A stretch of 34,487 nucleotides of DNA from Acanthaster planci (lineage: Eukaryota; Echinodermata; Asteroidea; Valvatida; Acanthasteridae). Below the pieces are notes generated by a model, which saw only the letters and a list, made by a program, of their open reading frames with translations, searched no databases and was not told where the DNA came from. This document shows, in pieces, positions 8,304 to 16,399 of this stretch; within the stretch, counting starts at the first letter, position 1, and each line of letters begins with the position of its first letter. Made by a program: the position numbers and the translations under genes. Location of the stretch: NCBI RefSeq assembly GCF_001949145.1, contig NW_019091642.1, forward strand, positions 5,595-40,081, given 5' to 3'.

Positions 8304-8786
8304 CTATAGGTCTTGTTTGGCGAGGTTTAATTTATCGAGAGCGATTTCCCAGTGCTTATCTGAAACTTGAAATAGATCTTTCACTTTAGATTCGGTTTCC
8401 CCGGTTGTCTCTTGATAACATACCGCGATCAAAGCCTTCAACGGTTTACCTCTAGAGATTTTACCGTTTAAAACTCGGTTTAACTTATATTCTATTTCAC
8501 CCGCTTCGCCGTTTTTAAAGCAAATGTCATATTTTTGTAGGGTTTTTCTCGATTTTGGTGGCGGCGGTTTTTTCCAAACGTGATGCTTGTAATATCGATC
8601 TCCCATGTCTACGGGGATGTACGAGGAAACCCACACAAAAATTAGACCGCAATGTTTACAAGCATATCTTTCGTCTATTCAAAATGTTTGGTGGTTGCAC
8701 GTGTTTTCGGGTGTACGTTGGTTCCCGCTGCCCGCTATGTGTACTTCCTTTAGATTCAGCAAGTGACAAAGTTCCGCATCAGTCAT
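8304..8786 (-). pseudogene. Zinc-cluster protein with one in-frame TGA
   Basis: From ATG 8786 a single frame reaches the stop at 8304 (161 codons), broken only by a TGA in the middle of the cysteine cluster, about 37 codons in. Before the TGA: a Cys-His (ELCHLLNLKE) and CNH; after it: RYACKHCGLIFVWVSS. Together these can form a small zinc ribbon. The rest is basic and then mixed alpha/beta (YYKHHVWKKPPPPKSRK, LIAVCYQETTGETESKVKD). The downstream 110 residues could start at GTG 8636 or ATG 8606. A nucleic-acid-binding regulator is plausible from the zinc cluster, but this is inference. Its start context matches that of the gene at 7129. Confidence 0.5.
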
Positions 8787-8798
8787 CTTTTATTAATA
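8784..8798 (-). promoter_or_regulatory. TATTAATAAAAGATG start context
   Basis: The leader directly before the ATG is almost identical to the one at 7127-7140, differing by one inserted T. It supports choosing 8786 rather than the internal GTG 8636 as the original start. Confidence 0.4.
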
Positions 8799-8830
8799 GT
8801 TCATTTATTTAAGGAAAAAAATAACCTCAG

Positions 8831-9370
8831 TTATAACTCGGGTGGGATTTCTACTTTAATTAAATGTTCGACGTCAACGTCGTGTTCAATAATTAGTCCA
8901 ATTTTGTATAAATCCGCGTCGAGTTTAGTCGCTGAATCGGGCAGTGGCTCGTTCTCTAACGCGTGCCTCAGCTTTTTATGCTTACCATCTACGAGCACCA
9001 CGTGATCCATTCCTTCCAACTCGACACAATTTACGCAGCAGGTGCAATACGTACAACCAAAACACTCGATACAATGGGCACACTCATGACAGTCCTCGCA
9101 ACTGTCCAAGGCATTTGAATTTGGGCAGTCGTATGAATTAAAACAAGCCACGCAATTTATACATCTACCGCAATCGTCGCAGGTGGAGCAGTCGTTCCGT
9201 CTGGTGCAGTCGTTACATTGGTGACAATTGTGGCATTCTTTACAATCGGTGCATTTGCATAAACTTTTGGAATTTAAACAATGAAAACAATCGTACGAAT
9301 CTATCAAATCGATCGAATTTCTGGTGTCTTTGCGAAAATAACAATTTACATTTGTAGTTTTATCTACCAT
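8831..9370 (-). CDS. Intact 179-residue cysteine-solenoid-like protein
   Basis: The frame from ATG 9370 (in TAAATG) to the stop at 8831 has no lesion. It has 27 cysteines, all in residues 10-115. Twenty-five of them fall on one three-residue register (positions 10, 28, 31, 40, 43, 46, 49, 52, 55, 61, 64, 67, 70, 73, 76, 82, 91 and so on to 115); only C38 and C111 are off it. Typical segments are CTDCKECHNCHQCNDC and CEDCHECAHCIECFGC, with Asp, Asn, Glu and His between. Residues 116-179 have no cysteine and look like an ordinary acidic domain (EHDVDVEHLIKVEIPPEL). The pattern suggests a metal-binding or disulfide-stapled rod with one residue type in a column. No catalytic motif is visible. It is the first gene of the minus arm and the best-preserved gene in the element. 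Confidence 0.7.
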   Translation of the reverse strand: MVDKTTNVNCYFRKDTRNSIDLIDSYDCFHCLNSKSLCKCTDCKECHNCHQCNDCTRRNDCSTCDDCGRCINCVACFNSYDCPNSNALDSCEDCHECAHCIECFGCTYCTCCVNCVELEGMDHVVLVDGKHKKLRHALENEPLPDSATKLDADLYKIGLIIEHDVDVEHLIKVEIPPEL

Positions 9371-9373
9371 TTA
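9368..9373 (-). promoter_or_regulatory. TAAATG start-site motif
   Basis: The minus-strand sequence is TAAAAATAAATGG, at the start of the cysteine-rich protein. It is the fifth TAAATG start in the element. Confidence 0.35.
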
Positions 9374-9758
9374 TTTTTATGTAGTGTTTATTATTTTTTC
9401 CGTTTTTTATAACGGGCAAGTGATGGGAAGTCCATGTTTTTGAGAGTGATTGTTGGTGCGATCGGCGTCAAGTCACGAGTTGTTTACAGGAAAAGTGCGC
9501 CAAGGTCAAAAGGTGAGTGGGAATCCCCGGCGCGAGTGGTGGGTGAAAGGGGGTTTTTGGCCCTTAAGGTGTCTATTTTACCCGGTATTTTTGGGTCTTA
9601 TTTTGGGTCGATGAGGTACCCAGGGAAAATTGTTAAAATCTGGAATTCCAGATTTTTAGGGGATTCCCCCGATTTTTTGAGTCGATGTACAACCCAGGGC
9701 TTTTTGCTAAAACGGCGAAAAAGGGGTTGTGCTCCATAACTGTCAGTTTTCAACTACT
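9374..9758. other. Non-coding zone at the right end of the virus-like element, palindrome and internal repeats
   Basis: No gene was found. The zone has G- and C-run-rich sequence unlike either neighbour. A perfect 22-bp palindrome lies at 9635-9656 (core TCTGGAATTCCAGA), and a degenerate direct repeat (GTCGATG...ACCCAGGG at about 9607-9625 and 9681-9700) is also present. The host duplication begins at 9759, so the element's terminal repeat and its target-site junction should lie here. Its left counterpart is outside the window, so the exact end cannot be placed. Confidence 0.45.
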
Positions 9759-10151
9759 ACGCACCATATAGTCATTTGCAGTAGCCCCCGCACTGTGTTT
9801 AAGTTACAGATCCGCTGATTCTTCAAAGTCGATCTGTATAAAACCGAATGCAATACCTTCCGTCCTCAAAGAAGAAGTCGTCAGGATTATCGCATGAAAC
9901 TCGTCCAGATTCAGCTGGACATGGCGTCTTAATGTTATATACAAGAGGTTCCTGTTTTCCTTTGACATTGATACTTTATCAATTTTTCTTATAAAACATT
10001 CATTTACCTTGAGCACCAAATACCAAGAGGGGGCGAGATAATCCAGTGGTCAATGACTGTTCCCCCACTCCTCCGATTTACCTTAGTATTTCTAATTTGA
10101 GGGTGATTTCAGATAACGCTGCTATGGATATTTTCCGTTGTTTTTTCAGAG

Positions 10152-10230
10152 ATGGTTTTGATGACTGCTTTGATTCTTGTTTTGGCCTTTTTCGGCGTGT
10201 CCATACCCGGAACCAGAGCATATCCTGTTG
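10152..10230 (+). CDS. Signal-peptide exon of CUB/LDLa gene, copy A
   Basis: ATG 10152 follows a splice-acceptor-like tract (TTGTTTTTTCAG, then AG). The exon encodes MVLMTALILVLAFFGVSIPG and then TRAYPV plus one base of the next codon. This is a typical secretory signal with a hydrophobic core and Ala-rich end. A donor follows (G|GTATGA at 10231), leaving phase 1. Joining its last G to AT at 11045 restores an Asp codon in front of Glu-Cys, the first conserved cysteine of the CUB domain, so the exon pair fits exactly. The acceptor just before the ATG suggests a separate upstream 5'-UTR exon that I could not place. The product would be secreted or enter the membrane. Confidence 0.6.
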
Positions 10231-11044
10231 GTATGAAGTTTATTCAGTTGACTCACGAATTTCTTTATTCTCCATTCTTGACACCAAACCTGGAGGCGGA
10301 ATCCCCCCCCCTCCACACCGTTGTAGTGCATTTACCTGGAGCAACCCTTGAGTGTTTTCCCACTAATGGCTTGCGGTCATCACGACACCTTTTGTTTGAA
10401 AACAGACATGCTGCTCTCAAGAAACACCCATTTTTTTCCAAGTGTATATTTTTCCCACTGACGCATTCTCAATGCAAGTGGCCCCCCTTAACTGCGAGAC
10501 CAAGAACTTTATATGCCCTAATAACATAATCACATGTTGAAATATACAGGAACACTTGATCAGAATGAGTGTTTTGCTCGTATTAGGCATGCAAGACAAT
10601 ATGTTCGCTACATGGGTCGTAAATCCTGTGTTACGTCGCCAACAAGTGAGACTTCACCGAAATACTCACGCTTGCAGCTTCCCCAGTAAATAAATTTCAC
10701 CATTATGCGATGGCAGCAAAGTTGATTATTAGACCATAAACATCAAAAGCCATCCTCGTCAGCCCTTCTGGCGTATTCGTAACTATTGTTTCCCAGAAAA
10801 TTACATCCACGGCAATAATTATCTGTTTAAGTATGTGCAGGAACCCTTTTTTCATTCAACCCAAACGCTGCAGAAAATCTTGTTTGAATGCATGTACATT
10901 TTTTATCAATTCTCAATTTCTCTCAACGATTAAGCAATTCACTTGGTACCTTGCAGTGGGAGGAAAACAATGGGCAGTGATCAAGTTCCTTTCCATTTAT
11001 TGTTTTGTTTTTGTTTTGTTCTTCCCTTTGATTACGTTCATCAG

Positions 11045-11268
11045 ATGAATGTGGAGAGACGACTATCAACCTGCAAGAGAGCCCCCTCTACAATCTGACC
11101 TCTCCGAATTACCCTGACCAGTATCCTAACTCCATGAGCTGCGAGTGGAAGCTCAGAGCTTCTAATGGATTCTTTGTCATCAGCATCGTGGATTTCCACC
11201 TTAGAAATGGAGACATTGTTACAGTGGAAGGGCCAGGTTTGGAGCTTGGTGATTTGGCGACAAGCCCA
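11045..11268 (+). CDS. CUB domain exon, copy A, cut off at ambiguous base
   Basis: The acceptor is TTCATCAG|ATGAATGTG, phase 1. The first 74 codons of a CUB domain follow: DEC start, LTSPNYPDQYPNSMSCEWKL with the classic SPNYPxxYPN loop and second cysteine, then VISIVDFHLRNGDIVTVEG. At 11268 the match to copy B stops and an N follows. The remaining 46 or so codons and the donor site are missing. Because the stop coincides with the N, an assembly join is as likely as a true truncation. CUB domains bind proteins or glycans in secreted and membrane proteins. Confidence 0.65.
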
Positions 11269-11269
11269 N
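11269..11269. other. Ambiguous base N at a broken exon
   Basis: This is the only N in the window. Sequence to the left matches the CUB exon at 13783-14006; sequence to the right does not continue it. Confidence 0.95.
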
Positions 11270-11770
11270 TTTGTAAATATTACTGAGTATATTGTATAAC
11301 TTTTGTTATTGTTTTAAATGGTTATTGTCAATAGTTTAATAATAACTGTTTTTTTCTTTGCCAACAGAAGAATTTCTCAGCAATCGTGTAGGCTGGTAAA
11401 CCAAACGATAATTGCTGATCATTTGGTAAACAATACGGTAAACAATTTAACATGGAAAACGTGTCCAAATCAAACCGCACTGTGGCATACTGACCGTATC
11501 CACCTTATGTGTTAATACAAAAATACCGTTCCGTGTTCTGTTATCCGGTTAACGTTATGTTTACTCGTCGAATCAGAAGTTTGACTGCGCTGCAACACTT
11601 GCTTGATACTAAAACAACAGTCGAATTAGTATCAATATTGATCACACTGAATGAAATTAGAATAATTACTGTACTACACAACCTTTAACAAAGACTACCA
11701 TCTTATGATTTGTTATTACCATAATAATTCAGACATAAGTATGACATATCTTGCTCGTAAAGTAATATGT
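11270..11770. other. Unassigned AT-rich stretch after the N
   Basis: No supported gene. One acceptor-like site (TTCTTTGCCAACAG, ending near 11347) is followed by no recognisable domain. Short AAACAAT/AATTGTT inverted strings occur around 11400-11450. Confidence 0.3.
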
Positions 11771-12150
11771 GGCCGTCCATAAAGTACGTATGCACGAGTG
11801 GAGTTGGTGCCGTTGCGTACACCATTCGTAAAGGGGCTTTCAAGCCAGTGCGTATTATGCGCAAACTGAAATCTGCCATCAATGAATCTTCCCCATATCA
11901 ATACACTTTCTCATATACAAATAAATACCAGAATCAGCTTTTCTGTGCCGAAAAAAAACCATTCAAACACAGTCCACCTCATCAATTATCCTCCCGTGCC
12001 AACACCCATTATTAGTAAACCGCAACATTACTCATGACACAAAGATATCTGGAATGCGTTTGTGTACGGGAAGGGAGGTTGGAGCCATTGCGTAAGCCAT
12101 GCATACAGGAGGAAGGGGGGTCCAAGAAGTCGTACTTAATGCACAGCCCC
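11771..12150. mobile_element. MITE-like element with short imperfect inverted ends
   Basis: GGCCGTCCATAAAGTACG (11771-11788) is matched in reverse by the right end (12131-12150), whose complement reads GGCTGTGCATTAAGTACG: 15 of 18 positions agree. A GTTGG-GCC-TTGCGTA string occurs near both ends in direct orientation (about 11802 and 12077). No transposase is encoded. The target duplication is unclear. GTCCATAAAGTACGTAxGC ends recall repeats seen in many invertebrate genomes. Confidence 0.4.
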
Positions 12151-12490
12151 TATATTGTATGATCTATTCATTGATCTCCATGATGAAGTCTGTACAATAG
12201 AGATCGATGGATCCATTAACCCTTCATATGAACAAAATGCGCGCTTTTCCATACGCACGTTTTCAGGTGTTCCTTGGGTCTGTGCATGTACGTAAATTGC
12301 GATGAGTGTTCACCGAAAATGTGATGAATTGTGGCAAATGATACGGATATGGAAATGTGATTCATGTAACTCGTACGTATATCGCTTATGGTTCCCAAAA
12401 AAACAGTACGGAAAACCGCATTAGGCTAGGATGCGCTGCTCAGGGTTAATTAATAGCGTGTGATGAATGGATGAATCCGGTGACATGGTA
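12151..12490. other. Unassigned spacer before duplication copy B
   Basis: No gene seen. It contains several ACGTAC-type short palindromes and no clear transposon ends. Confidence 0.3.
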
Positions 12491-14006
12491 ACGCATCATA
12501 TAGTCATTTGCAGTAGCCCCCGCGCTGTATTACAAAGCCGCTGATTCTTCAAAGTCGATCTGTATAAAACCGAATTCAATATTCCGTCCTCAAAGAAGAA
12601 GTCGTCAGGATTGCCGCATGAAACTCCTCCAGATTCAGCTGGATCTGGCGTCTTTATCTTTATACAAGAGGTTCTGTTGTGTTGATTGTTTTCCTTTTAC
12701 CTTGATACTTTATCAATTTTTCTTATAAAATATTCATTTACCTTAAGCATCAAAGACAAAAAGGGGGCTAGATAATCCAGTTATCCAGTGGTCAATGACT
12801 TCTCTCCCACTCCTCCGATTGACCTTAGTATTTCTAATTTGAGGGTGATTTCAGATAACGCTGCTATGGATATTTTTCCGTTGTTTTTTTTTCAGAGATG
12901 GTTTTGATGACTGCTTTGACTCTTGTTTTGGCCTGTTTCGGCGTGTCCTTACCCGGAACCGGAGCACATCCTGTTGGTAGGAAGTTTATTCAGTTGACTC
13001 ATACATTTCTTTATTCTCCATTTTTGACACCAAGCCGGTGGCGGAATCCCCCTCCCACACCGATACGATCGTTGTAGTGCATTTTGCCCGGACCGATCCT
13101 TGAGGATTTTCCCAGTAATGGCTTTCGGTCATCACGACACCCTTTGTTTGAAAACAGACATGCTGCTCTCAAGAAACACCCATTTTTTTCCAAGCTTATA
13201 TTTTTCCCACTGACGCATTCTCAATGCAAGTGGCCCCTATAAGTGCGAGACCGTGAACTTTATATGCCCTAATAACATATTCTCATGTTGAAATAAACAG
13301 GAACACTTGATCAGAATGAGTGTTTTGCTTGCATTAGGCATGCAAGACATTATGTACGCTACATGGGTCCTAAATCCTGTGTCGCCAAAAAGTGAGACTT
13401 CCCCGAAATACTCACACCTGCAGCTTCCCCAGTAAATAAATTTCACAATTATGCAATGGCAGCAAAGTTGATTATTAGACCATAAACATCAAAAGCCATC
13501 CTCGTCAGCCCTTCTGGCGTATTCGTAACTATTGTTTCCCAGAAAATTACATCCGCGGCAATAATTATCTGTTTAAGCATGTGCAGGAAACCTTTTTTTC
13601 ATTTAACCCAAACGCTGCAGAAAATCTTGTTTGAATGCAGGTACATTGTATTAATCTCAATTTCTCTCAACGATTAAGCAATTCACCTGGTACCTTGCGC
13701 TGGGAAGAAAATAATGGGCAGTGAACAAGTTCCTTTCCGTTTTGTTTATTGTTTTGTTCTTCCTTTTGACTACGTTCATCAGATGAATGTGGAGAGACGA
13801 CTATCAACCTGCAAGAGAGCCCCGTCTACAATCTGACCTCTCAAAATTACCCTGACTTGTATCCTAACTCCATGAGCTGCGAGTGGAAGCTCGGAGCTTC
13901 TAGTGGATTCATTGTCATCAGCATCGTGGATTTCCACCTTAGATCTGGAGACATCGTTACAGTGGAAGGGCCAGGCTTGGAGCTTGGGGATTTGGCGACA
14001 AGCCCG
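12491..14006 (+). repeat. Host segmental duplication, copy B
   Basis: Partner of 9759-11268. It carries the signal exon at 12898 and the CUB exon at 13783, and it continues beyond the point where copy A is cut. The shared introns show that the duplication was of genomic DNA rather than by retroposition. Confidence 0.8.
12898..12976 (+). CDS. Signal-peptide exon of CUB/LDLa gene, copy B
   Basis: ATG 12898 is preceded by TTTTTTTTCAGAG. It encodes MVLMTALTLVLACFGVSLPG and TGAHPV plus one base, a clear secretory signal. The donor is G|GTAGGAAG (copy A has GTATGAAG), phase 1, joining to 13783 to form GAT-GAA-TGT (Asp-Glu-Cys). Compared with copy A there are five amino-acid changes in 26, and hydrophobicity is kept, so both copies look usable. 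This is the most complete gene start in the window: signal exon, CUB exon 13783-14145 and LDLa exon 15524-15646 can be spliced in frame. Whether the transcript continues to later CUB and LDLa exons is open. Confidence 0.65.
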
Positions 14007-14145
14007 GGAAACAAAGTAGCCTTAAGCGGAACCACACCCGTTACAAGGGTAATTTCCAGGCTTCCTATGATAAATATTACGATGACAACCAACGCGTTCA
14101 TGCGGGGAACAGGATTCAAAATGAAGATTGAGGCGTTTGAAACTA
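13783..14145 (+). CDS. Complete CUB domain exon, copy B
   Basis: The exon is 363 nt, starts after TTCATCAG and ends before GTAAGTAC, with phase 1 on both sides. Features are DEC at the N-terminus, SQNYPDLYPNSMSCEWKLGA (usual SPNYPxxYPN and second Cys), FIVISIVDFHLRSGDIVTVE, PVTRVISRLPMINITMTTN and the closing strand GFKMKIEAFET. Only the first disulfide pair can form; the second pair of the four-cysteine CUB type is absent, as in all copies here. The Asp of VDF and of GDIV keep positions used by calcium-binding CUB domains, but binding was not shown. The open frame spans the whole exon without lesions. Confidence 0.8.
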
Positions 14146-14955
14146 GTAAGTACATGTATCATTTAGTATGGAAAACTCATACTTTGGAAGCCTGGGGACA
14201 AAAACAATTCCGAAAAATATCTGCAGTGTGATTTGTAGATGTTTCACGTTACGTCATCTATAATTGCATCCCGGAGAATCGAATCCTCATGATTCTGTTC
14301 AATAAAAGTTCCACAATCAATAAGTTCTTACGGCAAAAATAATTGATTAGATTTATTAGATTCCAGAATTTGCCTGTCTCTACTAACGTGTGCACCGTCA
14401 AATCAGGAAAAATCTTTAATGAGAGATTGGGTGATATGAGTTGTGGGTTATGACTACTCACAAGATTCTTGACGGTGGTCATGCAAGCCTTTCAGATTAC
14501 TCTCTGATCAGTGGCGTAACTAAGGCAGTGGGGGCACGCCCTCAGCTGAGGCCCATGTCCTTGGCATCTTGGGCGCCCCCTTTCCTGCTCTGAAATAAAA
14601 GAAGAAAAGAAATCTTCTCTTGCCGCTGTTCAAAAAATAAGACATTTCTCCCCCCCCCTATATCACCGCGCAGGTTCTTCATACCGACATAGCTGATGTC
14701 TAAAATTCGACCCTCCCGCTCACCTATTAAATGAAATAAAAAAATCTTCTCTTCCCTGATGTCCGACGATCCTAAACACTAAGTGATCACCATACCACAG
14801 TCCCAATGACTGTTGTAAATTTTCTAAAACAGGACCCGAAATTAATCCAAAATTAACCAAAAACGAAATGTCAGTATATCAGAGAGATTGTTATCGGTCA
14901 CTGTTACCTTTTCTCTATAGCTGCCATGAATTTTTCAACAACTGATCCTAACAAT
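14146..14955. other. Intron with a truncated hAT-like repeat end
   Basis: No exon found. CAGTGGCGTAACTAAGGCAG at 14509 resembles one end of a hAT-type MITE (compare 14956), but no matching second end was seen. A run of C residues lies near 14650. A short string AGAATCGAATCCTCA at about 14276 recurs at about 32851, in the same position after a CUB exon, so the introns are related. Confidence 0.35.
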
Positions 14956-15401
14956 CAGTGGCAAAGCTAGGATTTTACAGGGGGGCAGGAGCATCTTATG
15001 GGGGACACCAGCTATCAGTGGTGTGGTTTTGGGGGCAGGGTTTTGTTGGACTTGTTCAATATCCATTCATCTGTTGTTGTTGGGTTTTTTTTTTTGGTTT
15101 TGTTTTTTGTTGTTTTTTTACGGTGGGGGGGCACCTGGGGGTGGGGCACCGAGAATTTGTGTGTGTGAGTGTGTAAACGCCTTCAATCGTGGACCTATAA
15201 CAATAGGAGACAATATGGTCCACTGTTGCCGAATAGTCCACGGTTCAAAAACGTGTACAAAAGATATGGGAGGTCTTCCTAAAAAGTTCAAGTACGAACA
15301 AAAGAGGAACAATAGGGAGTCCACAATTGAAGGCGTTTGCACGCATATATGCTTGTGGGGGGTATACGTGCTCCAAGCCCCCCCCCTGGGCTAAGTCACT
15401 G
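14956..15401. mobile_element. hAT-like MITE, 446 bp, with degenerate 8-bp target duplication
   Basis: The left end is CAGTGGCAAAGCTAGG; the complement of the right end is CAGTGACTTAGCCCAGG. Both are followed inward by G-rich sequence. The flanking eight bases are CTAACAAT (left) and TTAAAAAT (right), six of eight identical, which fits an aged hAT target duplication. There is no transposase. Interior open frames on both strands are low-complexity and not supported as genes. Confidence 0.5.
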
Positions 15402-15523
15402 TTAAAAATATCGTTTGTGTTTTTCATTAAACCTAATGAAGTTTAGGTTAACAATGTTTCGGTTTTTTGCCGTGCAATGTTGTCATTTCTGTGCAAACAG
15501 TTGAAATCAGATTTTTTTCGCAG

Positions 15524-15646
15524 CGCCGAGTGAGTGTTCCGGCGAGCCTGATTTCCAGTGTGAGGGGTCAACGCTCTGCATTTCATCCCGTACCGTTTGT
15601 GATGGTTTAAAGGACTGTCCCTTCGCCTTCGATGAACAACACTGTT
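15524..15646 (+). CDS. LDL-receptor class A exon 1
   Basis: The exon is 123 nt between TTTTTTTCGCAG and GTAAGTGG, phase 1 on both sides. It encodes PSECSGEPDFQCEGSTLCIS and then SRTVCDGLKDCPFAFDEQHC. All six cysteines of the class A module are present, and the calcium cage residues are kept (Asp in CDG, Asp in KDC, Asp-Glu in FDE). In family members the module folds around calcium and binds lipoprotein or protein ligands. It follows the CUB exon of copy B by 1.38 kb and splices to it in frame. It is the only LDLa copy of the three with a full acidic set. Confidence 0.8.
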
Positions 15647-16258
15647 GTAAGTGGATTTTGTATTGGGTCTGCAAACCGTCAGGCTGACGATCTCATCTGA
15701 CCGGAAGCAATGAAAAGAGCTTTTAATTTTCCAAACAAATCACAAACAAATAAATCCTGAAGAACATAATCTTAAATTACCAGTTCAATGAAAGAACAAA
15801 TAATAGTGTTCATTGTCCAAGGCTTTTGGCTTGTATTATTAATTAATTATACTTGTAACCTGCCGATGATAAAAAACAATTACAATTGTCCATTGCTTAC
15901 TCACGGACAATCCCAACGATGTACCTATTCCAACTGCATTTTTAGCCCAATCACCTCTCGTTTGTTCATTGCACAAACGCTTGTTTATAGTGATTAAGTA
16001 TCCAGGTTGTTAATTCCTGTTCTTTTTGTGAAATAGTCTGGAAATTCGGTATTTTTTCACATATTGTAATAAATGCTTGGAATTAAATATGGGGCAGGCT
16101 TTCAGTCAAACATCGATAAGGATTAGGGTACAAAGGCAATTGAAGAAGGGGATTTTCCACGATAGAACACCAACGCCTAGACCTTTCCTATGTTTATCCA
16201 GACGGTACAAGACTTCCTGGCTGTTCCATTGCTGACCTCGGAAGCGGGATATATTAAT
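15647..16258. other. Intron, no recognised feature
   Basis: AT-rich. One short open frame (15788-15997) has no domain and no splice context that fits the neighbouring phase-1 exons. Confidence 0.3.
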
Positions 16259-16399
16259 AGAGATATCTCCATTATTATAAGAGATATCTCTATAAGAGAA
16301 TAAAAGAGATATCTCTATAAGAGAATAAAGATATATGTATTATTTATAGGATATCTCTATTAGGGATAAAGATATCTCTATTACTATAGAGATATCTCT
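16259..16399. repeat. Cluster of the palindrome AGAGATATCTCT
   Basis: Three perfect copies (16280-16291, 16305-16316, 16388-16399) and three near copies (16259-16270, about 16347-16358, 16368-16379) lie within 141 bp, separated by TATAAGAGAATAA-like spacers. Each unit is self-complementary and the array can fold in many registers. Confidence 0.75.

Larger units (their letters stand above)
9759..11268 (+). repeat. Host segmental duplication, copy A
   Basis: About 1.51 kb closely resembles 12491-14006, starting ACGCACCATATAGTCATTTG against ACGCATCATATAGTCATTTG. It includes the signal-peptide exon, its intron and the first 224 bp of a CUB exon. It ends abruptly at an ambiguous base (11269). Differences are scattered single bases and small indels. 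Confidence 0.8.

Noticed and set aside
9434-9739. 101-codon plus-strand frame near the element end
   Set aside because: It covers the palindrome and repeats, with composition driven by G and T runs; no domain.
9804-10019. 71-codon minus-strand frame in duplication copy A
   Set aside because: The same region in copy B has an indel that breaks the frame, so it is not conserved as coding.
13847-14155. Long minus-strand frames opposite each CUB exon (also 19491-19928, 25896-26153, 32047-32358)
   Set aside because: They recur only because the CUB exons are similar; the plus strand has splice sites, cysteines and CUB motifs.
15023-15394. Plus-strand frame in the G-rich hAT-like MITE
   Set aside because: Low-complexity translation inside a non-autonomous element.
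16259-16399. CRISPR-like array
   Set aside because: Units are 12-bp palindromes with short AT-rich spacers in a eukaryotic intron; no cas genes.
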